34,226 bases of DNA from Nanobdellota archaeon (GCA_002688395.1 NZCU01000014.1:1-34226), one strand, 5' to 3'. Counted from the first letter of the stretch, positions 7,665-16,389 are shown. Notes: a model not told the origin generated them from the letters alone. Numbers and translations: made by a program.

Positions 7665-9041
7665 ATGGACCAAATTATGGAGATATCAAGGGGAGATTTT
7701 TGGAAATATGAGAAGCCTCTATTTATTTTAAAAAAGAGGATTTGGGGAGGTGGTTACTTTTACTTTCCTAGAAAACTTGCTAGAGAATTACGTTTGGATC
7801 GAGATTGTGTGCTGTTATTTAGGATAGCTTCTGCTAAATCTTTATTTTGCTTGAGTAAAATTTCTGAAGTAAGAAAAGATTATGTTTTAAAGATAAGTTC
7901 TGATATTCTTAAAAACTTGAGAATTAAAACATCTAGTTTGCTTAAATTAGAGTTCTTACAAATTAAGAAAAGAGGTGATAAACCAAAACTTCACATTATG
8001 AAGAATCATATTGATGTTATTAGGTATATTCCAGGAGGTAATGAATTTGTTTGTTTTAAAAGACCAGGGAATTGGGTTACTGTTTATTATCTAAAAGGAA
8101 GGAGTTCTTCTAATTTGACAATAAGAAGATTTGTTAAATTAAATCAGATATTTCTTTGGAATATTGGTTTTTATTTGGCAGAAGGTGAAAAAGCTACGAA
8201 TTATAGATTTGGATCATCTAATGCTGAAATAGATTTAATTAAATTGTTTAGAGATTGTGGAGAGAAATGTTTTGGTTTAAGTAGAAATGATTGGTATGCA
8301 GAACTGAGATTAAAGTATGGTAATGAAGTAGCTGTTAAACACTGGATTGATAATCTTGGTCTAAATAAAGATAAAGTTAATGTTAGAATTGTTAAAAATA
8401 AACCTCCTGAAACTGAATTTGGAAATTTATCTTTGGTTTTTTATAATAGGATTTTAGGGGAAATTAACAAAAATATTATTTATGATTTAAAATTTATAAG
8501 GAATTTGAGTAGAGTGGAGAAATTGTACATTCTTCGTGGACTTGAAGCTGGAGATGGTACCGTACTAAAAAATGGTTGCTTAGAAATGGGTATAACCTGT
8601 CAGAAAAAAGAAATGGAGATTGTGAAGTATTTACTTTCTTCTGTTTGTTCTAAAGATCCATTTATAAGAGAATATTGGACTTGTGATAAGGTTTGGTTTG
8701 TTTTCCATAGAGGTATTGAAATGGCTAAAGAATACATCTTAGATGGACATTTTTTGGAGCATACTAACAGACGGAAAAGACTATTAAATTTGTATAAATA
8801 TTATAAATTTAAGGAACTTTTTTGTTTATGTTTGTTATTGAATAGAAAAAATACTGTCTGGGATTTAACTAAAAATATGGACCTTACATATCCTGCAATA
8901 AATGTAAGATTGAAAAATTTAACAAAAGATGGTTTTATAATTAACAAGAAAGATAAACTCTTTAAAAATAATAGGTCCTATGATATTAGAAGGTTTTATT
9001 TAACTAATAAAGGAAAAGAGTATCTTAATCATTTTCTTTAA
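7665..9041 (+). CDS. Free-standing LAGLIDADG-type homing endonuclease with C-terminal winged helix
   Basis: 458 residues. The two LAGLIDADG-like helices are IGFYLAEGEKA (about residue 167) and LRGLEAGDGTV (about residue 290). Each carries the acidic residue (E or D) before G that binds the catalytic metal. The N-terminal 110 residues contain a GYFYFPRKLARELRL segment resembling a swapped-hairpin AbrB-type DNA-binding unit (weak). The C-terminal 75 residues read as a winged helix. It is not in an intron or intein: it has its own promoter and stop. The 3' end lies 1 nt from the convergent eL37 gene. Homing endonucleases cut a DNA site lacking their gene; the target here is unknown. Confidence 0.8.
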   Translation: MDQIMEISRGDFWKYEKPLFILKKRIWGGGYFYFPRKLARELRLDRDCVLLFRIASAKSLFCLSKISEVRKDYVLKISSDILKNLRIKTSSLLKLEFLQIKKRGDKPKLHIMKNHIDVIRYIPGGNEFVCFKRPGNWVTVYYLKGRSSSNLTIRRFVKLNQIFLWNIGFYLAEGEKATNYRFGSSNAEIDLIKLFRDCGEKCFGLSRNDWYAELRLKYGNEVAVKHWIDNLGLNKDKVNVRIVKNKPPETEFGNLSLVFYNRILGEINKNIIYDLKFIRNLSRVEKLYILRGLEAGDGTVLKNGCLEMGITCQKKEMEIVKYLLSSVCSKDPFIREYWTCDKVWFVFHRGIEMAKEYILDGHFLEHTNRRKRLLNLYKYYKFKELFCLCLLLNRKNTVWDLTKNMDLTYPAINVRLKNLTKDGFIINKKDKLFKNNRSYDIRRFYLTNKGKEYLNHFL

Positions 9042-9042
9042 A

Positions 9043-9225
9043 TTATTTCTTTTTAGAAGTATTTCTCTTGTTCCATTTGTACTTTCTAAGTTTAGACGAT
9101 TTCCCATAACCGCATGAACTGCATCTTTTTTTTCTGATATGATAGGATCGCTCCCCACACCTATGGCATCGCAAATGAGTTTTCTTTCCTGATTTTTTAC
9201 CCATAGAGGGTGTTCCTTTGGTCAT
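9043..9225 (-). CDS. rpl37e: Ribosomal protein eL37
   Basis: 60 residues beginning MTKGTPSMGKKSGKKTH, the family's typical start. The C2C2 zinc ribbon reads CHRCGERSYHIRKKRCSSCG. The C-terminus is basic and binds 23S rRNA in the large subunit. The gene lies 1 nt after the Sm-like gene, the usual archaeal lsm-rpl37e operon. Confidence 0.95.
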   Translation of the reverse strand: MTKGTPSMGKKSGKKTHLRCHRCGERSYHIRKKRCSSCGYGKSSKLRKYKWNKRNTSKKK

Positions 9226-9226
9226 T

Positions 9227-9454
9227 TTATTCTGATGGAGATATTAGAATTATTGTGTCTCCTCTTATGAATAGGGTTCCAAGTTTTCGTACCATTTGTC
9301 CATCACTATGTTCTTCTGCGTCTTCTAGGACAGTATTTATATGTACGTCAAAAGCTTTTAGTTTTCCAATTATTTGTTTTCCGTTCTTAAGTTCTAAGAT
9401 TACTTTTTTGTCTCTTGCACTATTTAATGTGTCTAAAGGTCTTAATGCTTCCAT
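9227..9454 (-). CDS. Sm-like archaeal RNA-binding protein (SmAP)
   Basis: The ORF is open further upstream, but the ATG at 9454 is preceded by AAGGGGG about 8 nt away and gives a 75-residue protein of standard Sm length. It begins MEALRPLDTL. Sm1 motif: VILELKNGKQIIGKLKAFDVHIN. Sm2 motif: GTLFIRGDTIILI. Archaeal SmAPs form heptameric rings that bind U-rich RNA. A TATA box (TTTATATA, read on the minus strand) lies around 9496-9503. Operon with eL37. Confidence 0.93.
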   Translation of the reverse strand: MEALRPLDTLNSARDKKVILELKNGKQIIGKLKAFDVHINTVLEDAEEHSDGQMVRKLGTLFIRGDTIILISPSE

Positions 9455-9529
9455 ATTTTTAGCCCCCTTGATATAGATTCTTAAAAAACAAAAGTATATA
9501 AATGTTTTTTTTATCATAATAAATATAAA

Positions 9530-9910
9530 ATGTCAATATCACAATATAGACCAAAAAGGAAAGTTACTGGTGGAATTTATATTAACTTTAGAAAGAAAAG
9601 AAAATTTGAGTTAGGTAGTGAAGCGAATAATACTAGAGTTGGTGGATTAAAGAAGAAAAGTATTAGAGTTTTAGGTGGAAATAGGAAAAGTTTTTTGTTA
9701 ACATCTGATATTGCTAATGTTTTTGATGGAAAAAAGTATAGTAAATCTAAAATAAAGGCAGTTTTAGAAAATAGTGCTAATAGACATTTTGTAAGAAGAA
9801 ATATTATTACAAAAGGGGCTATTATTGACACAGAATTGGGGAAAGCTAAGGTTGTTTCAAGGCCTGGGCAAGAAAGTGTCATAAATGCAGTATTATTAAA
9901 GAAAGAGTAA
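9530..9910 (+). CDS. rps8e: Ribosomal protein eS8
   Basis: 126 residues, the compact archaeal length. Family segments are the N-terminal KRKFELG and the C-terminal KAKVVSRPGQESVINAVL. It belongs to the small ribosomal subunit. The ATG lies 75 nt from the divergent Sm gene start, so the two share an intergenic promoter region. Confidence 0.95.
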   Translation: MSISQYRPKRKVTGGIYINFRKKRKFELGSEANNTRVGGLKKKSIRVLGGNRKSFLLTSDIANVFDGKKYSKSKIKAVLENSANRHFVRRNIITKGAIIDTELGKAKVVSRPGQESVINAVLLKKE

Positions 9911-10013
9911 TTCTATTTGCATACGAAGTCAAGGTTTAAAATATAAGCTTTTAGAAACCTTTATATACTAGTATATTCGAAGATTTATAAAGCTTATGTT
10001 GGGGGTAAGTCTT

Positions 10014-10928
10014 ATGGCAGCAAATGTTAAAAAATGTCCAGAGTGTAGTGGCATAAATCTAATTTTGAATAAGGATAGAGGAGAAATTATTTGTAAAGAC
10101 TGTGGACTAGTAGTTGAAGAGAAAATGGTCGATTTTGGTCAAGAATGGAGAGAATTTGACAGTGATCAAGCTGCTTCTAGAAGAAGAACTGGAGCTCCTA
10201 TGACTTATACTAAATATGATAGAGGTTTAGGTACTGATGTGGGTAGAAAATCAGATATTTACCAATTAGGTGGAAAAGATAGAAATAGATTTTTTAGATT
10301 AAGAAAATGGCAATATAGGATTAGTACTGCTATTGAGAGAAATTTAAAGTTAGCTTTAGCTGAGTTGAAGAGAGTTAGTAGTTATTTAAAATTAACAAAG
10401 GCTGTTGAAGAAGAAAGTGCTAGAATTTATACTTTAGCTGTTCAAAGAGGGTTAGTTAGGGGTAGATCAATGGAAAGTGTTGTTTCTGGTGCGCTTTACG
10501 CTGCATGTAGAAGACATGAAGTGCCTAGAACTTTAGATGAATTATCAGAGGCAAGTGGAATAGATAAGAAAGAAATTGGAAGAACTTATAGATTTGTTAC
10601 AAGAGAATTAGGAATTAGAATATTACCAAGTAATCCTGTTGATTATATTGCTAGATTTGCAACTTCTTTAAAATTAAGTGCTGATACACAAACTAAAGCT
10701 GTTGAAATTTTAGAAAAAGCACAGAATAGTGAATTGACAAGTGGTAGAGGTCCTACTGGGATTGCTGCTGCTAGTTTATATGTTGCTGCTTTGATTAATA
10801 ATGAGAAAAGAACTCAAAGAGAAGTAGCTGATGTTGCTGGTGTTACAGAAGTAACTATAAGAAATAGATATAAAGAGCTAATTAAAAAATTAAAGTTAGA
10901 CGATAAGGTTAAGAAAAAAAGAAGATAG
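10014..10928 (+). CDS. tfb: Transcription initiation factor IIB (TFB)
   Basis: About 304 residues from the ATG at 10014, chosen because GGGGGT lies 8 nt upstream. An in-frame ATG at 9996 is possible but sits 6 nt after a TTTATAA. Zinc ribbon: Cys8, Cys11, Cys27, Cys30 (CPEC...CKDC). B-reader/finger region: FGQEWREFDSDQ. Two cyclin-like repeats follow, the second including SSLY-type helices and an HTH (TQREVADVAGVTEVTIRNRYKEL). TFB bridges TBP-bound TATA DNA and RNA polymerase. Stop codon is TAG. The next gene starts after 1 nt. Confidence 0.96.
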   Translation: MAANVKKCPECSGINLILNKDRGEIICKDCGLVVEEKMVDFGQEWREFDSDQAASRRRTGAPMTYTKYDRGLGTDVGRKSDIYQLGGKDRNRFFRLRKWQYRISTAIERNLKLALAELKRVSSYLKLTKAVEEESARIYTLAVQRGLVRGRSMESVVSGALYAACRRHEVPRTLDELSEASGIDKKEIGRTYRFVTRELGIRILPSNPVDYIARFATSLKLSADTQTKAVEILEKAQNSELTSGRGPTGIAAASLYVAALINNEKRTQREVADVAGVTEVTIRNRYKELIKKLKLDDKVKKKRR

Positions 10929-10929
10929 G

Positions 10930-11202
10930 ATGAGTATTTATCAATTAGAAAGAGATTTGGCTGAATTTATTTTACCTCCTAAAGTGGAAGATTTAGATTT
11001 TGAGGAAGTTGCATCTTATAGTGATGAGTTATTTGAAGCATTACAAAGAGGATGGATTGGTTTGAAGAAATTTTATGAGGATAAAAGAAATTTGTATGGA
11101 GATGAAACTATAATGAGATTAGATGGTTTTAGTAATGATGATTGGGGTTTGTATAAAATGCTTTTAACTCCAGAAATAACAGAAGATCTTATTTTACCTT
11201 AG
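10930..11202 (+). CDS. Small acidic protein of unknown function
   Basis: 90 residues, strongly acidic and predicted mostly helical. No Cys, membrane helix or recognised motif. It starts 1 nt after the TFB stop, so it is almost certainly co-transcribed with tfb. Its TAG stop overlaps by 4 nt the stop of the convergent RNase Z gene. No function can be proposed beyond the TFB linkage. Confidence 0.75.
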   Translation: MSIYQLERDLAEFILPPKVEDLDFEEVASYSDELFEALQRGWIGLKKFYEDKRNLYGDETIMRLDGFSNDDWGLYKMLLTPEITEDLILP

Positions 11203-12089
11203 ATTTTAATTTCCATTAAGTCTTTAGCTGCTTTTGTGTTTTTGAAAACTTTTTTTGCTTCGTTTTCTAATTCTTTCACATCTCTATATCTTTGAGAAAA
11301 ATGTGTTAATATTAATTGTTTAACTTTTGCTTTTTTTGCTATTTTAGCTGTTAATTCTGTTGTTAAGTGTTTTCTTTTTCTAACTAAATCCTTTAATTCT
11401 TTTTTCCATGTACATTCAGTTATTAGTAAATCTGAGTTTTTTGCAATAATTTCTGCGTTTTTACAAGGAGCAGTGTCCATGATAATTGTTACTTTTTTAC
11501 CCTTTCCTGGTATGGTTGCTTTTTTTGCTAAAATTTTATGTCCTTTGTAAGTTATATTTTTTCCTTGTTGTAACTTCCCTAAAATTGGATGTTGTTTTAA
11601 GTTAAATTTTTTTAAATAATCTAAATTTATTTTTATTTTATCATTTTCTATTAAAGAATAGGCTAAACATGGTACAATATGGTCTAAAGTAATAGCTTCT
11701 AAATTAAATGATTTTCCTTTGTAGAATATTCCTGAAGATATTTCTTTTACTTTGAATTTTATAGTTTTCTGTACTGCGATGCCGGAAAGCATGTTTTTTA
11801 GGTATTTTTTAGTGCCTTTTGGGCCGTAAATTTCTAATGTTTTCCTATAATCATTAGCTCTTAGATTTTGTAGTAAACCAGGAATGCCTAAAGTATGATC
11901 TCCATGCCAATGAGAAATTAATAATTTAGTTGTTTTACTTGGAGAAATGTTGGCTAATCTAAATTGTCTTTGAGTTCCTTCTCCACAATCTATTAAAATC
12001 CCTTCACCCTCATATTGTAAAAATATAGATGAATGGTTTCTAGTTTTCGTTGGAATCATCGAAGATGTTCCCAAAAATGTAATTTTCAT
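11199..12089 (-). CDS. rnz: Ribonuclease Z (tRNA 3' endonuclease)
   Basis: 296 residues, the normal length for the short RNase Z form. Metallo-beta-lactamase motif HWHGDH at residues 60-65 provides zinc ligands. Further metal ligands are in TLDHIVP, MDTAPC and the C-terminal LTHFSQRY. RNase Z cuts pre-tRNA just after the discriminator base so that CCA can be added, which fits the absence of encoded CCA in all four tRNAs here. Its ATG faces the EndA gene across 52 nt with one central TATA-like element. Confidence 0.95.
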   Translation of the reverse strand: MKITFLGTSSMIPTKTRNHSSIFLQYEGEGILIDCGEGTQRQFRLANISPSKTTKLLISHWHGDHTLGIPGLLQNLRANDYRKTLEIYGPKGTKKYLKNMLSGIAVQKTIKFKVKEISSGIFYKGKSFNLEAITLDHIVPCLAYSLIENDKIKINLDYLKKFNLKQHPILGKLQQGKNITYKGHKILAKKATIPGKGKKVTIIMDTAPCKNAEIIAKNSDLLITECTWKKELKDLVRKRKHLTTELTAKIAKKAKVKQLILTHFSQRYRDVKELENEAKKVFKNTKAAKDLMEIKI

Positions 12090-12111
12090 AATATATATTA
12101 AATTGATAAGA

Positions 12112-12121
12112 TTTTTAAATA
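12112..12121. promoter_or_regulatory. Symmetric TATA-like element shared by rnz and endA
   Basis: TTTTTAAATA contains the palindrome TTTAAA (12114-12119). Its centre lies about 27 nt from the rnz ATG (12089, minus) and about 26 nt from the endA ATG (12142, plus). This single AT box could therefore direct leaderless transcription both ways. Confidence 0.55.
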
Positions 12122-12141
12122 CTTTTGTTTAGTTATTGGAT

Positions 12142-12699
12142 ATGGTTAAAAAGAAAGAAGATATTATTGAACTTAAGAAGAAGATAGTTGGAGTGCTAGA
12201 AAAAGAGAGGGTTGTTGGAGATGTAAGTAATGAAAGTACTTTAATTTATGATAAAAGTAGATTTGGAGAGAGAGTTGGAGAGAAATTTCAGTATTCTTTA
12301 GTTGAAGGTTTGTTTTTATTAGATACTAAAAGAATGAATATTAAAGATGGAAGGGGTAAAAAGGTTAAATTTGATGATTTTTTAAAAAAAGCTAGGAGAT
12401 TTGATAAGAATTTTTGGGTTAAATACTGTGTTTTTAAAGATATGAGAAGTAGGGGTTATGTTGTTAAAACTGCTTTGAAGTTTGGAGCTGAATTTAGGGT
12501 TTATGGAAGGGGTATTAAACCTGGAGATGATCATGCTAAGTGGATTGTTTATCCTGTTCATGAATCTAATACAACTACTTGGTCTGAATTTGCTGCTAAA
12601 AATAGAGTAGCTCATAGTACTAGGAAAAGATTGCTCGTTGGTGTGGTTGATGATGAAGCAGAAGTATCTTATTGGGAGATATCTTGGATAAGGCCCTGA
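12142..12699 (+). CDS. endA: tRNA-splicing endonuclease EndA
   Basis: 185 residues from the ATG at 12142. A TTG 6 nt upstream is possible, but ATG fits the TATA spacing. The catalytic triad is visible: Tyr121 in FRVYGRGIKPG, His131 in DDHAKW and Lys162 in AHSTRKRLL, with the family spacing (10 and 31 residues). A single copy of the two-domain alpha form normally makes an alpha4 tetramer that cuts BHB motifs in pre-tRNA. This window contains three candidate substrates (two in tRNA-Leu, one in alba). Two of these look like relaxed BHBs, which typical alpha4 enzymes cleave poorly, so a partner subunit elsewhere is possible. The last 31 nt overlap a convergent homing-endonuclease gene. Confidence 0.95.
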   Translation: MVKKKEDIIELKKKIVGVLEKERVVGDVSNESTLIYDKSRFGERVGEKFQYSLVEGLFLLDTKRMNIKDGRGKKVKFDDFLKKARRFDKNFWVKYCVFKDMRSRGYVVKTALKFGAEFRVYGRGIKPGDDHAKWIVYPVHESNTTTWSEFAAKNRVAHSTRKRLLVGVVDDEAEVSYWEISWIRP

Positions 12700-13802
12700 T
12701 TGACACTCCAGATAATTTTATTTTTGTATCCATTTTTTTGGATTATTCCTTCTTTTTCTAATTTGTTTAGATGTCTTATGGCTCCTCCATGTGTGAAAAG
12801 TAAACTATTAGCTATCTCTAACGTTTTTGAAGGTTTGTCCTTTAATATCTTTAAAATTTCTTTCTTTAATAAAATAGGATTTCTTGTTCTTTCTTTTCTA
12901 TTCCTAATTTTTATTTTGTACTCCATACTTAATTTTTTATGAGGACATTCAATAGGAATTGTATTGTGGAAATTTTCAAGACTTCTAGATGAAAGTGGTA
13001 GTGAGACTTTATCCTTTTTGTATCCATATTTGAAAATAACAATCTTATTAGTTTTAATATCTAAGTTTTCTAATAATTCTTTAACTTGTTTAATTAAATT
13101 TAAATTATGAATTGTTAGGTTTGGTTCTTTAGAAAAAGATCCGTCATCATCGAACAAAGCTCCAGTAAATGACGATTTACATTCTTTTGAGGATGAAAAT
13201 ATTAATTTTGGGATTCTATTTGGGTGCGTAATCTGAAAATCAAATAAATGTTGAATTATGTCTGAAATTGCTTTTGGAAATTCAATAATTGATGTGGTTT
13301 TCGTTTTTATTTCTCTAGTTCTAAAGTTGCCGAAAAGAGATAATTTTTCTATGAATTTTTCCCTTAGAGTTTTATCAGAATTCGCATAATATGGAGGATG
13401 ACTTTTTGCTTGACAGCCGTCTGCAATCATATGACCAATTATGGAATATAGCTTTGGAGTTTCTTTTAATGGCAGTTTTAGTTTTTTAATTTCCAAACCT
13501 GCTCTTACGCTAATTGCTAAAATATTCTTTTCTAGTTTGAACTTATTTTTGGAATCTATAATTTTTTTTAATAATTTTAATGGAATCGATTGAGAGTATT
13601 TAATCTTGTATTTTATACTAAATCCTCTTTCATAGTTTAGCAACGTTCTCAAATTAATATTTAGATATTTGGCAGTTTTTCTTTTGCTACCAAATTTTTC
13701 ATATAATTGATTAAATAATTTCTTTCTAAAGTTATCTTTTATCTTAACATATATTGTTTCTGGAAAATCTAAAATATCCCACTCCTTCAGTTTTCTTGAC
13801 AT
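12669..13802 (-). CDS. Free-standing LAGLIDADG homing endonuclease overlapping endA
   Basis: 377 residues. LAGLIDADG-like helices are LYSIIGHMIADGCQ (about residue 120) and FTGALFDDDGSF (about residue 220), both keeping the metal-binding Asp. The N-terminal 110 residues include an HTH-like segment (SKRKTAKYLNINLRTLLNYERG). The C-terminal 70 residues form a winged helix (KTLEIANSLLFTHGGAIRHLNKLEKEGII). It runs convergently into endA, so its last ten codons are antisense to the EndA C-terminus. It has copy 2 of the shared 25-nt promoter element. Not inside an intein or intron. Confidence 0.8.
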   Translation of the reverse strand: MSRKLKEWDILDFPETIYVKIKDNFRKKLFNQLYEKFGSKRKTAKYLNINLRTLLNYERGFSIKYKIKYSQSIPLKLLKKIIDSKNKFKLEKNILAISVRAGLEIKKLKLPLKETPKLYSIIGHMIADGCQAKSHPPYYANSDKTLREKFIEKLSLFGNFRTREIKTKTTSIIEFPKAISDIIQHLFDFQITHPNRIPKLIFSSSKECKSSFTGALFDDDGSFSKEPNLTIHNLNLIKQVKELLENLDIKTNKIVIFKYGYKKDKVSLPLSSRSLENFHNTIPIECPHKKLSMEYKIKIRNRKERTRNPILLKKEILKILKDKPSKTLEIANSLLFTHGGAIRHLNKLEKEGIIQKNGYKNKIIWSVNQGLIQDISQ

Positions 13803-13826
13803 TTAGTAATAATTAAGGATTTTTTC

Positions 13827-13860
13827 TTTATAAACTTCACGGGGGCATGACAAGTGTGTC
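13827..13860 (-). promoter_or_regulatory. Shared 25-nt mobile-gene element plus TATA box, copy 2
   Basis: On the minus strand, 13860-13836 reads GACACACTTGTCATGCC... ending in GTGAA, then TTTATAAA (13834-13827), with the ATG at 13802. Aligned to the copy at 16629 it differs only by transitions. Just upstream (13851-13874) three copies of a CAAGT-type 9-10-nt repeat occur, making part of the element look duplicated. Confidence 0.7.
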
Positions 13861-13952
13861 AAGTATGTCAAGTGAAAGTAGCCTGGATTAGACCTTGATT
13901 TCTATATTCTAACATAATAATATTTTTAAAAAAAGTAGTATAATTTTAATAT

Positions 13953-14873
13953 ATGGTGGATGTTGATCGTAGAGATAAAATATTAGAGTTTGTAAGAAAA
14001 GAAGGAGCTGTTTTACCTATTAAGATTTCTAAAGAATTTAATATAGATACTATGTTTTCAGGCGCGATGTTATCAGAGCTTGTTAATAGTGGTAAAATTA
14101 AAGTTACTGAGCATTTAAAGGTTGGAGGAACTCCTGTTTATTATGTTGAAGGTATGGAAGCTAAATTAGAGGATTATACTAAATTTCTTAATGAGAAGGA
14201 TATTAGGACTATTGCTTTTTTGAAAGATAAAGGGATAGTTGAAGATAAAGGGTTAAGTCCTTTGCAGAGAGTTTCTTATAGGATTGTTAAAGATTTTGCT
14301 AAGAGTATTGTGTTAAAAAGAGATGATGGGAGTAAAGAGGTTTTTTGGAGATATTTTTTAGTTGATGAGGAAGCTGCTAAAGAAAAAATATTAGATTTGA
14401 TTAATAATAAAAAGGAAGATGTTAAGGTTAAAGTTGAGAAACAGGCATCTTTAGAAGAACCTGCTTTAGAAGAGGAAGTTCACGAAGAAAAAGAGCTTCC
14501 TGAGGAAAAACCTTTAGAGGAGCCTTTACAAAGAGAGGTCCCTGAGAGAATTGAGGTTAAGAAAAAACCTATTGGAGATGTTGTTAAAGAATTTTTTAGA
14601 GTTAATGGTATTACTGTTTGGGAAGAGAAGGTTATAAGGAAAGGAAAAGATGTTAATTACCTTGTAAGTTTTGATTCTAGAGTTGGGAAAGTTAGGTATT
14701 TTGCTAAATATAGAGATAAGAAAAGAATAAGTGAAGGAGATGTGAGTTTGGCTTATAATGAAGCTGGTAAATTGCCTTTATTGTTTCTAAGTAAAGGAGA
14801 GTTAACTAAACCTGCTAAGAGAATTATAGAAGAAGAATTTAAAGGTGTGATATTTAAGAGATTAAGTAGATGA
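13953..14873 (+). CDS. Winged-helix protein with C-terminal nuclease-like domain (unknown)
   Basis: 306 residues. Residues 1-65 look like a winged helix (RRDKILEFVRKEGAVLPIKISKEF). Residues 150-200 are an acidic and proline-containing linker. Residues about 205-306 have the alternating beta/alpha pattern of restriction-endonuclease-like folds (NYLVSFDS...YFAKYRDKKRI, then LPLLFLSKGELTKPA), but I cannot confirm a full PD-(D/E)XK set. Its TGA overlaps the guaA ATG (ATGA), implying translational coupling. A DNA-related role is only an inference. Confidence 0.7.
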   Translation: MVDVDRRDKILEFVRKEGAVLPIKISKEFNIDTMFSGAMLSELVNSGKIKVTEHLKVGGTPVYYVEGMEAKLEDYTKFLNEKDIRTIAFLKDKGIVEDKGLSPLQRVSYRIVKDFAKSIVLKRDDGSKEVFWRYFLVDEEAAKEKILDLINNKKEDVKVKVEKQASLEEPALEEEVHEEKELPEEKPLEEPLQREVPERIEVKKKPIGDVVKEFFRVNGITVWEEKVIRKGKDVNYLVSFDSRVGKVRYFAKYRDKKRISEGDVSLAYNEAGKLPLLFLSKGELTKPAKRIIEEEFKGVIFKRLSR

Positions 14874-16389
14874 TAAAAATAATTGATTGTGGAAGCCAAT
14901 TAACTCAGAATATTGCTAGGAGAGTTAGAGAGTTGGGTGTTTTTACAGAGATTGTTCCTTTTAATACATCTTATGAAAATGTTGTTGAGCAAGATACAGA
15001 TGGACTTATAATTTCTGGAGGTCAATTTAGTGTACATGATGATACTGCACCTATGTATACAAAAAAATTCTTAGAAGCTAGTATTCCCATACTTGGAATT
15101 TGTTATGGGCTTCAATCAATTTCTCATTTATTAGGTGGGAAAGTGATATCTACAAAAAATAGAGAATATGGAGAGACAAAGATTAAGATATTAAAGAAAA
15201 ATCTTCTATTTAAAGATATTAATTCTGAAGAATTTACTGTATGGATGAGTCATGGAGATATATTAGAAGAAGTTCCTTCTGGTTTTGAGGTTCTTGCAAA
15301 ATCATGGAATAATCATATAGCCTCAATACAAAGAGATAATATTTATGCTGTACAGTTTCATCCTGAAGTTGACCACACTGAACATGGAAGAAAGATACTT
15401 GATAATTTTTTAGAAATTTGTAAGTCAAAAAGGACTTGGGATCCTGAAAAAGAGTATAATTTTATTCTTAATAAAACTAGAGAAAAAATAGAAGGGAAAA
15501 TTGGTGTTGGTGGTATAAGTGGAGGTGTTGATTCAACAACAGTATCTGTTCTACTTGATAGAATAGCTGGAGAAAATTATCATCCAATTTTTATTGATAA
15601 TGGGTTATTAAGATTGAATGAGATAAATGAAGTAAAAAATAATCTTAGTTCTCTCGGCCTTAGAGTGCATTATGTTGATGCTAGTGAGAGATTTCTTTTA
15701 AAATTAAAGGGAGTTATTGATTCGGACGAAAAGAGGAAGATTATTGGTCATGAATTTATTAGAGTATTTGAGGAGGAAGCTAGGAAAATTCCAGGAGCTT
15801 CTTATTTAGTTCAAGGGACGCTTTATCCTGATGTTATTGAAAGTGTACCAATTTATAGTGCTTCTTCTATGATAAAAAGACATCATAATGTTGAGGATTG
15901 CCCAAAGATATGAATTTAGAAGTTGTTGAACCATTTAAGCATATGTTTAAGGATGAGGTGAGAAAGATAGCTGAAAATAAACTTAATATGTCTAGAGCTG
16001 TTGTTTGGAGACATCCCTTTCCTGGACCGGGATTGGCTATACGTATTAAGGGAGAAGTAGATAAAGAAAAATTAGAGATTGTGAGACAAGCTGATGCTAT
16101 TTTTCTTGATGAACTTAAAAGAAGAGGGTTATATTATGATATTAGCCAAGCATTTGTGGGATTAAATGATGTTCAATCAGTTGGAGTTATGGGAGATGAA
16201 GGTACTTATGAAGGAGAGATTAGATTGAGAGCAGTTGTTACAAAGGATTTTATGACTTCTGATATATATCATTTTAAATGGGAGGATTTACAAGCAATTT
16301 CTAATAGAATTGTAAATGAAGTTAGGGGTGTTAATCGTGTTTTTTATGATACAACTCAAAAACCTCCGGGAACGATAGAATGGGAATAG
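14870..16389 (+). pseudogene. guaA: GMP synthase (GATase plus synthetase fused) with a single-base frameshift
   Basis: GMP synthase converts XMP to GMP using glutamine and ATP. Frame 1 (14870-15913) carries the amidotransferase (GICYG with Cys78, FHPE with His164 and Glu166) and the PP-loop SGGVDS (residues 217-222). It breaks after HHNVED. Another frame continues from 15898 with LPKDMNLEVVEP and the C-terminal dimer domain ending GTIEWE. Restoring one T at 15898-15899 (GATTG to GATTTG) gives HHNVEDLPKDM and a full 506-residue enzyme. The break does not match the natural archaeal split between GATase and synthetase subunits, so this is a sequencing error or a recent mutation. All catalytic motifs are intact. 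Confidence 0.85.

Noticed and set aside
7665..9041. Intein or intron-encoded homing endonuclease.
   Set aside because: There is no host protein around it and no intein splice residues; it has its own promoter and stop. The same applies to the other homing genes here.
14870..16389. Natural split of GMP synthase into GATase and synthetase subunits, as in many archaea.
   Set aside because: The break lies far downstream of the GATase/synthetase boundary, inside the synthetase, and one inserted T restores the frame.
14870..16389. A BHB intron explaining the guaA break.
   Set aside because: There is no extra sequence: one base is missing rather than an insert present.
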